From CBDHFQ01 sp965262565 (GTDB taxonomy: Bacteria; Bacteroidota; Bacteroidia; J057): a stretch of 64,000 nt of DNA. The translations under genes and the position numbers were made by a program. Positions 17,406 through 27,385 of this stretch are shown in pieces. The first letter of the stretch is position 1; each line of letters starts with the position of its first letter. The stretch spans positions 350,154-414,153 of the forward strand of contig CBDHFQ010000008.1 of NCBI GenBank assembly GCA_965262565.1. The letters are read 5' to 3'. The notes below the pieces were generated by a model. It had not been told where the DNA came from, searched no databases, and saw only the letters and a list, made by a program, of their open reading frames with translations.

Positions 17406-18404
17406 ATGTTAAATTTTATACCTTCTATCTCCTCTAGAAACCAAATCTGGCAAAAAAAGAACAGAACAATATTTTTCGCTGGTTTACCTACCACAGCCAT
17501 AGCATTTATAGCCTTTTTCCAAATTAATAGTGCGATTCACAATATTGGCAAAACCATTATAGAACCTGGAGAATCTATTACTTATAAAATTCATTTAATT
17601 AATGATGCCTCAGGAGAAATTAGCCAACAGGGTCATGCTGTATTTAAAGGTAATATTTACAATAAAGGGATATTTGATTGTGGGGAATGCAATTCTGGAA
17701 TTACTCAATTTATGTCAGCATCAAAAAAACATCAGGTGATTAGAGGGTCCAGACCAGTCAAACTCCACAAGGTTGAATTATATTCCCAAAGTGGATTAAA
17801 ACTTGATGGAGAACTTCAAATTGCTAAATCCTTTAGATTTCAGGAAGGCGATATTATAACAGACACACGTAATTATGATTATTTCCTTCATTTTTTAGAA
17901 AACAGCGTAGCAATTAATGCAAGCGATCAATCGCATGTAAAAGGTTATGTATTCAAAACTGGGACAGAAGAGTTTACTTTTCCCATCGGTGATGGAGATA
18001 GACTAAGAAAAATGAGCATTGGAAAAACACTCAATGTATCATCATTTAAGGCAACTTATAAAACCTTTGTGCAGGAGCAAATCTATACTAATTCTCATAA
18101 ATTTATTACACCATATTCATTAGACAAAGAAGTTGGTATGATCATATCCGAAGGATTTTGGAAAATTATAGGTAATAACTCTACTAAACTTTCTTTTTAC
18201 TGGGACCCATCTTTTGACCTGGCTTCAAAAATCGGTTCGACGAGCGACCTTAAATTAGTAGGTTGGAACGGAAAATCCTGGGAGCTTGTGCGCCATGAAT
18301 CTATTAAAGGCAACCTGATGTCAGGATTTATAACTACCCCAAAAATTAATCCTAATGAATATAAAGCATATGCATTTGCTAGTAAGAGAAATGATTTTAA
18401 CTAA
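17406..18404 (+). CDS. Exported or membrane-anchored surface-type protein, paralogue 2
   Basis: This protein has the same 332-residue length as the previous gene and matches it along the whole sequence. It has a hydrophobic segment at about residues 24-42 (with FFQINSAIHNIGK), then FDCGECNSGITQFM, GDIITDTR, GYVFKTGTEEFTFPIGDG and FYWDPSFDLASK. The CxxC pair, the FPIGDG motif and the tryptophans near the C terminus are kept, which points to selection on both copies. Where the two differ, changes are spread through surface-type positions. No sorting domain, catalytic motif or known partner is visible, and the function is unknown. Confidence 0.75.
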   Translation: MLNFIPSISSRNQIWQKKNRTIFFAGLPTTAIAFIAFFQINSAIHNIGKTIIEPGESITYKIHLINDASGEISQQGHAVFKGNIYNKGIFDCGECNSGITQFMSASKKHQVIRGSRPVKLHKVELYSQSGLKLDGELQIAKSFRFQEGDIITDTRNYDYFLHFLENSVAINASDQSHVKGYVFKTGTEEFTFPIGDGDRLRKMSIGKTLNVSSFKATYKTFVQEQIYTNSHKFITPYSLDKEVGMIISEGFWKIIGNNSTKLSFYWDPSFDLASKIGSTSDLKLVGWNGKSWELVRHESIKGNLMSGFITTPKINPNEYKAYAFASKRNDFN

Positions 18405-18632
18405 TATAACTTAAATACTTTTTTATCTCATCAACATGAAAATCTAATGAAATTGAATATATAGTTTGAAAAGAAGAAATAAATGTTTGTCTTTAAATAT
18501 TTAGTTGACATTGGGAAGAATAGTGAATATTTATTCACTATTCTCTTCATATTTATTAAGTTACCTCCTATGAACGAAAGAGGTAGCTAAAATTCCGTGG
18601 GAATTCACAGAAAGACTAAGCTATTACTACAC

Positions 18633-19763
18633 ATGAACAATAAAAAAATCAATATTGCGATTATAGGATTGGGATTTGGGGCTGAATTTATTCCCATCTA
18701 TCAGCGCCATCCCAACGCTAATATGTACGCTATTTGCCAACGAACGAAATCATCTTTGGATGAAATTGGGGATCAATATGGGATCAATAATCGCTATACT
18801 TCATATGATGAATTATTACAAGATCCTGAAATTGATGCAGTGCATATTAACACACCTATTCCTAACCATGGAGAACAATCTATCAAAGCCTTGAAAGCGG
18901 GTAAACATGTGGCATGTACTGTTCCTATGGCAACCACTGTAGAAGAATGTAAAGAGATCGTCGAGTTGACCAAAGAAACACAACTGACTTACATGATGAT
19001 GGAAACAGTAGTTTATGCCCGTGAATTCCTGTTTATGAGGGAGATGTATGAATCCGGGGAATTGGGGAAAGTACAGTTTCTTAAGGCTAGCCATCAGCAG
19101 GATATGGATGGGTGGCCCGATTACTGGCCTGGATTGCCTCCGATGTACTATGCTACTCATTGTGTAGGGCCGGTTTTGGGTCTCACTCAAGCGGAAGCTG
19201 AATATGTGTCCTGTTTTGGTTCAGGGACTATTCGGGAAGAATTGCACCAATATTACAACTCGCCCCATGCAGTTGAAACTACTCATATAAAATGTAGGAA
19301 TTCCGATCTCAGTGCACATATTTATCGCTCTCTGTTTGATGTAGCACGCCAATATAGAGAAAGTTTTGAGGTATATGGTTCCAACAAAGCCGTAGAATGG
19401 CCGTTGATCGAAGGAAATCCCCTGGTGGTACATACGGCTAAACGACCCGAGCCAGAAATCCCTGAATTAGTTGATTGCCCGGATTATGCACACCTGTTGC
19501 CAGAAGAAATTCAGCCTTTTACTACAGGTGGGGTGTATGATGAGGATGAACATCAACATTTATCTTTCACGCAGGGAGCTGGACATGGAGGTTCACATCC
19601 TCATTTAGTTCATGCTTTTTTGGAAGGGTTGGTCAATGGGAAAGATCCTTATCCTAATGCTGTACAATCGGCTAATATTACTTGTGTGGGAATTCTGGCA
19701 CACGAATCGGCGAAACAGGGAGGAGAAATTGTGAAATTACCAGCATTTACCTTTTCCTCTTAG
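18633..19763 (+). CDS. Gfo/Idh/MocA-family oxidoreductase
   Basis: This is a NAD(P)-dependent oxidoreductase of about 376 residues of the type that acts on sugars or inositols. The N-terminal Rossmann fold begins NIAIIGLGFGAEFIPIYQRH, continues with the EIDAVHINTPIPNHGEQSIKALKAGKHV segment, and has the usual cofactor-binding motif. The C-terminal alpha/beta domain holds a His-rich end (HQHLSFTQGAGHGGSHPHLV). I chose the ATG at 18633 because the fold starts there. An upstream GTG at 18597 would add twelve residues of no obvious value. There is no signal peptide, so it is cytoplasmic. It has no operon partner, although it is close to other glycan genes. Confidence 0.9.
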   Translation: MNNKKINIAIIGLGFGAEFIPIYQRHPNANMYAICQRTKSSLDEIGDQYGINNRYTSYDELLQDPEIDAVHINTPIPNHGEQSIKALKAGKHVACTVPMATTVEECKEIVELTKETQLTYMMMETVVYAREFLFMREMYESGELGKVQFLKASHQQDMDGWPDYWPGLPPMYYATHCVGPVLGLTQAEAEYVSCFGSGTIREELHQYYNSPHAVETTHIKCRNSDLSAHIYRSLFDVARQYRESFEVYGSNKAVEWPLIEGNPLVVHTAKRPEPEIPELVDCPDYAHLLPEEIQPFTTGGVYDEDEHQHLSFTQGAGHGGSHPHLVHAFLEGLVNGKDPYPNAVQSANITCVGILAHESAKQGGEIVKLPAFTFSS

Positions 19764-19959
19764 CATCCAACCCTCATTTCAGTAAAGCTTGATGTTAAGA
19801 GAGACGCCCCAAGCTATTTCATTCCTCTCCCCCTCATAGATGATAGGAAAGCAGACACGCTTATACATTTTTTGCCTAACTAATGAGGAGAAAGTGATAT
19901 ATTAATATATCAATCAGCAAATAAATATATTATATATTAACCACTCAATAGATTAATTT

Positions 19960-20640
19960 ATGAACCGCATATTTACTAGTGTATTGTTATTCGCCATTGG
20001 TATTTCTTTCCTATTTCCCACTACAATATTAGGTCAACACACAGCAGGCTTTCATATTCAATATCAGCCGAAGGGGGTAGGATCTCCCAGAAGTGCGATT
20101 GGAGTTAGTATGGAATTATTTAGCCAAGATGTACTTAGGTCGCCTATCTTAGAAGGCAGATTTGGTCTTCATTTAGATGTGTTAGGAATGGGGTGTGAGG
20201 GAGGAGATATACTTATAGATATAGGGAATGGGATAGAGGAAGAGTGGACCGTGAGTAATACACAAATAGGACTAAATGGAATAGGAAGGTTAATGGCGCC
20301 TTTGGGTGGTTTTGCTAAGCCCTACGTCGATGTTATCTGGGGAATGGGGCTATATATGATAGAAGAAGAAGTAAGAATTCCAGAATATGATGAAGAGGAT
20401 TGTTGGATTGTGTCTACTAATTGGAGACCCAGGGGAGGAGCGGGAGCAGGTGTTATGTTCAGGGTTTCGGATATAGTAGATATAGACGCAAGGGTAAGTT
20501 ATATTTATGTGGGAAGGGTAAATATGGCAGATTTGGAAAGTGTAAATTTTTCCGAGCAGGTACTGGATTATAGCATTCGAAGAGCCACGGTTCAGCCGTT
20601 AAGTGTCCAGTTGGGAGTAAATGTGAGTGTGGGAGAGTAA
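19960..20640 (+). CDS. Secreted outer-membrane beta-barrel-like protein, unknown role
   Basis: This 226-residue protein has a clear signal peptide (residues 1-25, ending ILGQ). The mature chain is an alternation of amphipathic strands with many Gly and aromatic residues, such as GLHLDVLGMGCEGGDILIDIG and the VDIDARVSYIYVGRVN strand. The last strand ends in Val-Ser-Val-Gly-Glu rather than an aromatic residue. The pattern fits the small outer-membrane barrel proteins found throughout Bacteroidota. No enzyme motif is visible. Confidence 0.65.
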   Translation: MNRIFTSVLLFAIGISFLFPTTILGQHTAGFHIQYQPKGVGSPRSAIGVSMELFSQDVLRSPILEGRFGLHLDVLGMGCEGGDILIDIGNGIEEEWTVSNTQIGLNGIGRLMAPLGGFAKPYVDVIWGMGLYMIEEEVRIPEYDEEDCWIVSTNWRPRGGAGAGVMFRVSDIVDIDARVSYIYVGRVNMADLESVNFSEQVLDYSIRRATVQPLSVQLGVNVSVGE

Positions 20641-21307
20641 GATAAATACAGGACCTAATCTAAATCCCCTGATACAAAGTATACCGCTACACTTGTCCTT
20701 GTAGACTGTAATTTTTGGAAATTGAGGATATGCCAACTCTACAGCATATTTTTTTGAGATCAATAAGCAAGAGTAACAATTTCTTTGAGCAGATTTTTTT
20801 ATGTATTAACTGGCCATTGGCTTAATCATGTGTGATGATACGCTTGATCAAATATATTTTTGATTAAAAAAAATGGCTATTTCCTGAGAGGCTAAAAATG
20901 GTGGTTGATAAAAATAGTCTATGTAGTTAGCCTTAAATCGTGAATGTGTAATATTGTGCGAGCTTATCTTCAAATCTTCTAAATATAAATAAAAACGCTA
21001 TTATCCTACCTTTTTTATTTGAATATCCACAAATAATATTTTACATTTAACAAATCATCTTGTCAATCCAAATGGCCCTTCACCATATTTGACGTCCACC
21101 TGATCGCGCTTTCTTTTAGTGTTTTATTCACAATTAAAACAATCAAGCGTCATCAGAGACGATCAAGAATGATGCTTATTTCTTTTTAACCCTTTATCCT
21201 GTAAGGTTCTGTGATCAAGGTATAAAGATCATGGGATTATCATAAAGCATTAGTTCAATATAATATTATATATATTACTCTACATCAACCAATTACAGCT
21301 AAATTAT
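20641..21307. other. Long intergenic region upstream of the GH16 gene
   Basis: About 670 AT-rich bases contain no convincing gene. A weak hairpin (ATCAAA at 20847-20852 pairing with TTTGAT at 20859-20864) is followed by an A-run, so it could only end transcription on the minus strand. The last 100 bases are very AT-rich and presumably hold the promoter of the GH16 gene. Confidence 0.4.
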
Positions 21308-24300
21308 ATGCTATTCAAAGGCTATTCCTGCTTATTATCATCATTTCGTAGGTACCTGCTACAAAGACCATACAGTAGTAGCGCCAACTTCCCTGCTTAT
21401 TCCTTTATCAGTGTACTTACACTCTCTTTATTGTGGCTGTTCAGCGGTCAAATTATCGCTCAACCTCAAGGATTTACCAATTTCGAACTCGTTTTTTCCG
21501 ATGAATTTAACGGAAGCGAAGTCGATAGTTCAAAGTGGACCTTGTTAACAGGCGATGGAACGGAATTCGGGTTACCTCCAGGTTGGGGAAACAATGAATT
21601 ACAGTATTATCTGCCTCAAAATGCAACGGTGGATAGTGGTTTATTAACGATTACCGCCAAAGAAGAGCAAATCGAAGGATACAATTACACTTCTTCCAGA
21701 ATGATTACGGCTAATAAAGCTGATTTTACTTATGGAAGATTTGAGATGCGTGCAAAAATGCCTATTGGGCAAGGTATCTGGCCGGCTTACTGGATGTTTT
21801 TTACTGGCCCCGGAGAATATGGCGGTTGGGCGGCAAGTGGAGAAATCGATATCATGGAATACCTGGGAAATGCCCCTGAGGAAGTGTTTGGAACCATTCA
21901 TTTTGGCCAACCCTTTCCTGGTAACCTGTTTTCTTCTATAGAATACACCTTACCTACCGGAAATTTTAATGAAGACTTCCACGTATTTGCGGCAGAATGG
22001 GAACCGGGAGAAATTCGTTGGTATGTAGATTCCGTTTTGTATGCTACTCAAAATATTTGGTGGTCCAATGGAGGTCCTTATCCAGCTCCTTTCGACCAGG
22101 ACTTTCATTTATTACTTAATTTGGCGGTAGGTGGGAACCTTCCGGGTAATCCAGATGCTACCACCGTTTTTCCTCAGGAATACATCGTAGATTACGTTCG
22201 TGTATATCAGGATTTAGATCTACCTACGGTGGAAGTAGCAGTAGACAATTCAACCCCAAATCCTGGGGATAGCCTGGTAATTTCAGCTACCCCTAATGCC
22301 CCGAGAGGCTTAAGTAAAGTTGAATACTTTCAGGGAGAATTTAAATTAGGCGAAACTACGACTAACCCTCATCAAATTATTATTCCTGAGGTAGCGGAAG
22401 GGGCATTTAGGATCAGAGCAAAGATTACCGATACTACCGGAAAATTCAATTTTTCAGATTTTGTCGTAGTAACCGTCGGTACCGAGACTCAAGGTCCCTA
22501 CTCTATGAATCCGGTTCCTATTCCTGGAGTAGTAGAAGCTGAATTTTTCGATGTAGGAGGGCAAGGAGTAGCGTATAACGACTCAGATCCTACCATTAAT
22601 GAAGGAAGCAGATCCGCTGGTAATATTTTCCGCTCCGATGAAGGCGTAGATTTAGAGGCTACTGCTGATGTAGGAGGAGGATTTAATATGGGATTCACTG
22701 AAATTGGTGAATGGACGGAGTATACAGTAGATGTACAAGAAGCCGGTTTTTATAATATAGATATTCGTTTAGCAAGCCAAAGCAGTGCAGGTACTCTTCG
22801 AATATTATTTGATGGAGAAGATAAAACGGGTCCTATTAATTTTGTGCCAACAGGAGGATTCCAGACCTGGGCAGACGTAAGGGTGACAAATGTTTCTCTG
22901 GATTCAGGAGTTCAAGTAATGAGATTGGCGTTTGAAGGAGTGGGGATCAATGTTAATAAAATAAGCTTATCTGAAGCAGAAGCCCCAGCTTCTCAAGTGT
23001 TTGACGATATGGAGCATGGTGATCCTTTGAATAATGGATGGTTTTCTTTTGGAGGTGCCGTTGGAGGAGGAGGTATTGATCCTAATTCAACAGACCTTCC
23101 ACCACAGAATGGAGGTTCATTTTCCCTTCAGACAGGATGGGGTTCTGGGGGAGTACCAGGATTTTTTGGAGGATTTGGAAGAGAGAATCCTTTAGATCTT
23201 CCTTCAGCAACTTTCTTTAATTTTTGGATCAATCCAGATGCCGGGCAGGACTATCTGTTGGAAATCAATTTACAAGAAGATGACAATGGCGATGGAGCGA
23301 TTAACCCTCCTGATGACGATGAGTTTCAATATAACCTAACGGTAGGACCGGAAGGTTCCGGTGCAGAAGTGATTAGCGGAGGAGGATGGCAATTAGTAAC
23401 CATTCCCTTCAGCAGCTTTTTTGATGACAACTCTTTCTTATTTGGGGGCAATGGGATTCTTGATCCTGTTTCAGTCGCTAGTGGGGGAAATGGCGAATTA
23501 ATCAATGTCGTTTTTGCAGTAATCAGTAATTCAGGTGCAGATGTAACCTTTAGAACGGATTTCTGGGCTTTCTCTAATAGTCCGTTGAGTCCTGATATTT
23601 CTGTAACACCTTTATCTGTAGACTTTGGAGAGGTAGCAGTAGGAAGTTGTGGTTCTCAAGCCTTCCTAATTGCTAACAATGGCGGCCTTGAGTTGGAAGT
23701 TACTGGGCTAAGTATTGTAGGAGACGAAGATTTTACTGTACTAAGCGATAGTACGCCAATTATTGTTCCTCCTGGAAATAGTGAGATTGTGGAAATTAGC
23801 TTTACTCCTACCACTCCCGGTACTAAAACTGCTGTATTTAGTATAGAAAGTAATGATCCCGATACGAATCCCTTTGAGGTTCCATTAACCGGCATCGGAG
23901 TTGAAGCGATAGAGTTAGTGTTTGATGATTTTGAGCATGGCGATCCTTTCGGCAATGATTACTTCACCTTTGGAGGAGAAGTAGGAGGAGGAGGAATTGG
24001 ACCTAATTCTACGGATGTACCTCCTCAAAATGGCGGTGCATTTTCCCTTGAAACAGGTTGGGGCTCCGATGGTGTTGCTGGATTCTTCGGTGGATTTGGT
24101 CGGACATTTCCTGTAGATATATCGGCTTTCGATCACTTTAACTTATGGATCAATCCTGACGCCGGACAGAACTATACCCTTGAAATCAATATTCAAGAAG
24201 ATGACAATGGAGATAATCTCATTCCTTTTCCTCCGGTAGGGGTAGACGATGAATTCCAATACGACTTAGTAGTAGGTTCAGATACTTCAGAGGCAGAAGT

Positions 24301-26614
24301 GATTAGCGGTGGTGGATGGCAGCTGATTTCCATTCCATTAGCCGACTTCTTTGATGATAATCGCTTTTTGTTTGGAGGTAATGGCATTTTAGATGCGAAA
24401 GCGGTGGCTTGTGGTGGCAATGGGCAATTGATTAATGTCGTGATCGGAATTGTAAGTAATTCAGGTGCTGACGTGAATTTCAGAACCGATTTCTGGGCTT
24501 TCTCTGATGGGCCACTTTCTCCAATCATCGAAGTTAGTCCTGCAACAGTGGATTTTGGTTCTGTGCCTACTGGTAGTTGTGAGGTACAATCTTTAACAAT
24601 CACGAATAAGGGATCTCTTCAATTGGATATTAGTGCTCTTAGTGTATCTGGAGCTGATGGAGCTGAGTTTAGTTTAGTCAATGGAGAAGAAGTTTTCTCA
24701 TTGGCCCCAAAAACTTCCCAACAAATAGATCTTCTTTTCAGTCCTACTTCAGATGGAGCTAAAGCAGCTACCTTAACCATAGAAAGTAATGATCCAGAAG
24801 CACCTTCAGTAGAAGTGCCATTAATTGGAGAAGGAGGGGAGTTTAGCAAGGTCGTGTTTGACGATATGGATCATGGAGATCCTTTTGGAAATGGTTGGTT
24901 TACATTTGGTGGTGCCGTAGGTGGTGGTGGTATTGATCCTAACTTTGTAGATCTTCCACCTTCCCTGGGTGGATCCGCTTCCCTTCAGACGGGTTGGGGT
25001 TCTGGTGGAACTCCCGGATTTTTTGGTGGATTTGGAAGGAATAATGCAATAGATGTATCCCAAGCTACACACTTTAACTTCTGGATCAATCCAAATGCAG
25101 GACAGGATTTTACCATAGAAGTTCAATTACAGGATGATGATAATGGCGATAATGCAATTCCTTTTCCTCCAGATGGGGCAGATGATGAGTTCCAATATGA
25201 TTTAACTGTAGGGCCAGAAGGTTCAGGTGCTGAGGTTATCAGTGGTGGAGGATGGCAGCTTGTTTCTATTCCTTTCACTGATTTTTTTGATGATAACTCA
25301 TTCAATTTTGGAGGAAATGGGGAGTTTGATCCGGTATCTACGCTTTGTGGTGGAAACGGTCAATTACTAACGGTCATTTTTGGGATTATCAGTAATTCAG
25401 GTGCTGATGTTTCCTTTAGAACCGATTATTGGTCCTTCACAAAAGGGCCATTAGGTCCAGAAATTACAGTGATTCCTTCAAGCTTTGATTTTGGTCAGGT
25501 GGAAGTAGGACAAGAAAAATCCGTTTCCCTTCAAATCATTAATGAAGGTTGTTTGGATTTAACCATATTTGACATCAGTTTAATCGGTCCAGCATCAGGA
25601 TCATTTAGCTTTGAGCAAGAGGATGGACCAATTAGTTTTCCGCCAAGAGATACCATATTTACCCCATTTTTCACTTTTGCTCCCGAATCTTCTTCCTCAG
25701 CACCAGAAACAGCTATTGTACGCATTGTTAGTGATGATCCAGATGAAGAAATCGTAGAAGTACAACTCAGTGGTCAGGGCATTCCATCGACTACAGGAGG
25801 ATCTACGGTTGTATTATCTCCTGTGGCTGATGCTAAGGTCAATGATGCTTTACCAGATCAAAACTTTGGATCACAAGATGATATGTTTGTGAGATATAAG
25901 CCTAATGGATGGTTATTTGATTCCTACCTGAAATTCGCTTTGCACGATACACTTTTTGATTTTTCTGATAACTCCCTGCAAAAGGCTATTTTACGTGTAT
26001 TTGGTTTTAACGAAAGTAGCGATAGAATCATTAAGGTAGCTGTATTCGAAACGGGTACTGAATTTGAAGAATTGGACATTACCTTTAATAATGCACCTGG
26101 AAAGCAGGGAGGTATTTTAGATGAGGTAGAAGTAAATGATACGCGTACTTATTATGAGTGGGATGTAACTTCTTTAGTACAAAAACAATTAGCGGAAGGA
26201 GCAGAATCTGTCGCTTTTGTTATGGTCTCTCAAACCAGAGATTCAAATTATGATAAAGCTAAATTTAGCACCAAAGAGGCGTTAGATAATATCCCTGAGT
26301 TGGTATTAACCATTAATGAAGTACCTTCAGATTGTGAGCAGGCTAAATTTGATGTATTGGAGGATAGTTACACTAACAATGCGCCTTCCTTACAAGACGA
26401 AAATTACGGAGATAGAAATTCTCTATTGGTCAGAAATAAGCCAAGTGGTTATGGATTTGAGACCTTCCTGAAATTTGATGTATCTGACATGCAGTCTCCA
26501 GATCAAGTATTATTAAGACTTTATGGAAGGAACACGGATAGTAATGATGAAGTGGAAATAGGCATATATTCTACTACAGATGAATGGACGGAAGGTACAT
26601 TGACATTATATTAA
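21308..26614 (+). CDS. GH16 laminarinase-like multidomain protein, frame broken near its C terminus
   Basis: This is a giant secreted glycan hydrolase of 1768 residues before the break. A long signal peptide ends near residue 51 (GQIIAQ). A GH16 catalytic domain spans about 58-305 with the motif GEIDIMEYLG (Glu179, Asp181, Glu184), typical of beta-1,3-glucanases. An Ig-like domain (about 308-395) and a CBM6-like domain (about 400-555) follow. Then come three copies of a roughly 310-residue unit, each a Gly/Asp-rich beta-sandwich plus a DUF1573/choice-of-anchor-D-like domain, and a DNRLRE-type domain. A second DNRLRE domain is cut by a frameshift near 26606. The rest of it and the T9SS domain lie in the next frame. 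As written, the protein would lack its secretion signal. Confidence 0.9.
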   Translation: MLFKGYSCLLSSFRRYLLQRPYSSSANFPAYSFISVLTLSLLWLFSGQIIAQPQGFTNFELVFSDEFNGSEVDSSKWTLLTGDGTEFGLPPGWGNNELQYYLPQNATVDSGLLTITAKEEQIEGYNYTSSRMITANKADFTYGRFEMRAKMPIGQGIWPAYWMFFTGPGEYGGWAASGEIDIMEYLGNAPEEVFGTIHFGQPFPGNLFSSIEYTLPTGNFNEDFHVFAAEWEPGEIRWYVDSVLYATQNIWWSNGGPYPAPFDQDFHLLLNLAVGGNLPGNPDATTVFPQEYIVDYVRVYQDLDLPTVEVAVDNSTPNPGDSLVISATPNAPRGLSKVEYFQGEFKLGETTTNPHQIIIPEVAEGAFRIRAKITDTTGKFNFSDFVVVTVGTETQGPYSMNPVPIPGVVEAEFFDVGGQGVAYNDSDPTINEGSRSAGNIFRSDEGVDLEATADVGGGFNMGFTEIGEWTEYTVDVQEAGFYNIDIRLASQSSAGTLRILFDGEDKTGPINFVPTGGFQTWADVRVTNVSLDSGVQVMRLAFEGVGINVNKISLSEAEAPASQVFDDMEHGDPLNNGWFSFGGAVGGGGIDPNSTDLPPQNGGSFSLQTGWGSGGVPGFFGGFGRENPLDLPSATFFNFWINPDAGQDYLLEINLQEDDNGDGAINPPDDDEFQYNLTVGPEGSGAEVISGGGWQLVTIPFSSFFDDNSFLFGGNGILDPVSVASGGNGELINVVFAVISNSGADVTFRTDFWAFSNSPLSPDISVTPLSVDFGEVAVGSCGSQAFLIANNGGLELEVTGLSIVGDEDFTVLSDSTPIIVPPGNSEIVEISFTPTTPGTKTAVFSIESNDPDTNPFEVPLTGIGVEAIELVFDDFEHGDPFGNDYFTFGGEVGGGGIGPNSTDVPPQNGGAFSLETGWGSDGVAGFFGGFGRTFPVDISAFDHFNLWINPDAGQNYTLEINIQEDDNGDNLIPFPPVGVDDEFQYDLVVGSDTSEAEVISGGGWQLISIPLADFFDDNRFLFGGNGILDAKAVACGGNGQLINVVIGIVSNSGADVNFRTDFWAFSDGPLSPIIEVSPATVDFGSVPTGSCEVQSLTITNKGSLQLDISALSVSGADGAEFSLVNGEEVFSLAPKTSQQIDLLFSPTSDGAKAATLTIESNDPEAPSVEVPLIGEGGEFSKVVFDDMDHGDPFGNGWFTFGGAVGGGGIDPNFVDLPPSLGGSASLQTGWGSGGTPGFFGGFGRNNAIDVSQATHFNFWINPNAGQDFTIEVQLQDDDNGDNAIPFPPDGADDEFQYDLTVGPEGSGAEVISGGGWQLVSIPFTDFFDDNSFNFGGNGEFDPVSTLCGGNGQLLTVIFGIISNSGADVSFRTDYWSFTKGPLGPEITVIPSSFDFGQVEVGQEKSVSLQIINEGCLDLTIFDISLIGPASGSFSFEQEDGPISFPPRDTIFTPFFTFAPESSSSAPETAIVRIVSDDPDEEIVEVQLSGQGIPSTTGGSTVVLSPVADAKVNDALPDQNFGSQDDMFVRYKPNGWLFDSYLKFALHDTLFDFSDNSLQKAILRVFGFNESSDRIIKVAVFETGTEFEELDITFNNAPGKQGGILDEVEVNDTRTYYEWDVTSLVQKQLAEGAESVAFVMVSQTRDSNYDKAKFSTKEALDNIPELVLTINEVPSDCEQAKFDVLEDSYTNNAPSLQDENYGDRNSLLVRNKPSGYGFETFLKFDVSDMQSPDQVLLRLYGRNTDSNDEVEIGIYSTTDEWTEGTLTLY
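22997..25790 (+). repeat. Three tandem copies of a 920-940 base domain unit in the GH16 gene
   Basis: The repeated unit starts at 22997, 23918 and 24854 with a segment reading V-F-D-D-(M/F)-(E/D)-H-G-D-P (residues 564, 871 and 1183). Each copy has a GGAVGGGG-like stretch, a GWGS-x(2)-G-x(2)-GFFGGFGR motif, a DDNGD acidic segment and an ISGGGWQL strand, followed by an anchor-D-like domain with SNDP near its end. The units differ at many synonymous and some amino acid sites, so the duplications are old but well preserved. Confidence 0.85.
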
Positions 26615-27146
26615 TGCTCCTGATACATTGGATCCTATTGCTTCCAATACAGTTACTGGAGAGCAAAGAATTTATGATTTCGACGTTACTGAAGAGGTGT
26701 TGGCCCAAATAGCTGAAGACGGAATTGCTAGCTTTATTGTCAAATCATTAGAAACCAACGGTGAATACAACAGAGTAGAATTCCGTTCCAAAGAAAGAGG
26801 AAGGAATGTTCCCAAGTTGGTGGTGATATGCGATAAAGATCCTGAGTTGGTGAAAGCTTTTAGTGAAGGAATTGAACTGGAGAGCAGTGATTCCCCTTCT
26901 CTGGAATTATATCCAAATCCTGTGGATAACCAATTGACCTTAGAACTTTATGGGGTAAAAGAAGGAGGAGCAAAGATAAATATTCTCGATATGACTGGTA
27001 GAAGTTTACAGGAGCAGATGGTTAATATCGAAGGAGATGAGTTACGTCTGGTGATACCTGTGAGTTCTTTTGCTCAGGGAATGTATGTTATCCAGGTACA
27101 ATTGGGAGAACAAAGATTAATGAAGCGATTTATCAAGAATGATTAA
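26607..27146 (+). pseudogene. C-terminal continuation of the GH16 protein with T9SS type A sorting domain
   Basis: This frame continues the second DNRLRE domain (YINAPDTLDPIASNTV) exactly where the main frame stops, and has no credible start of its own. It ends in a type A sorting domain with LELYPNPVDNQLTLEL, the ILDMTGRSL strand, and the GMYVIQVQLG and RLMKRFIK segments. The first DNRLRE copy reads DITFNNAPG at the equivalent position. This shows that removing one base near 26606 restores the full protein of about 1945 residues. Either the gene is newly broken, or the break is a sequence error. Confidence 0.8.
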
Positions 27147-27224
27147 TGAATCATTGAAGGTAGCCGTAGGTCATTGAACTATATCTCCTACCTCAAAACT
27201 CTATAGATAAGTAAGCTTTATTCT

Positions 27225-27263
27225 GCGTCCCACATCTTGATCAAATCAAGATGTGGGATGCGC
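27225..27263 (+). terminator. Strong hairpin terminator after the GH16 gene
   Basis: The arm TCCCACATCTTGAT pairs perfectly with ATCAAGATGTGGGA around a CAA loop. Three more G-C pairs follow after a two-base bulge (GCG with CGC). The stem is followed by TTTATAT, and TTTTTTATTT lies within 20 bases. It stands 78 bases after the stop of the T9SS sorting domain and before the ThuA gene, so it separates the two transcription units. Confidence 0.75.
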
Positions 27264-27385
27264 TTTATATAAATGGTGCTTTTTTATTTGTAGGATAATT
27301 CTTTATAAGATTTAGCGTAGCTTATTGATCTAAAGCAAGAAAATGGATATAATCATATGTATTGATTAATCCTTGGAATCCTACT

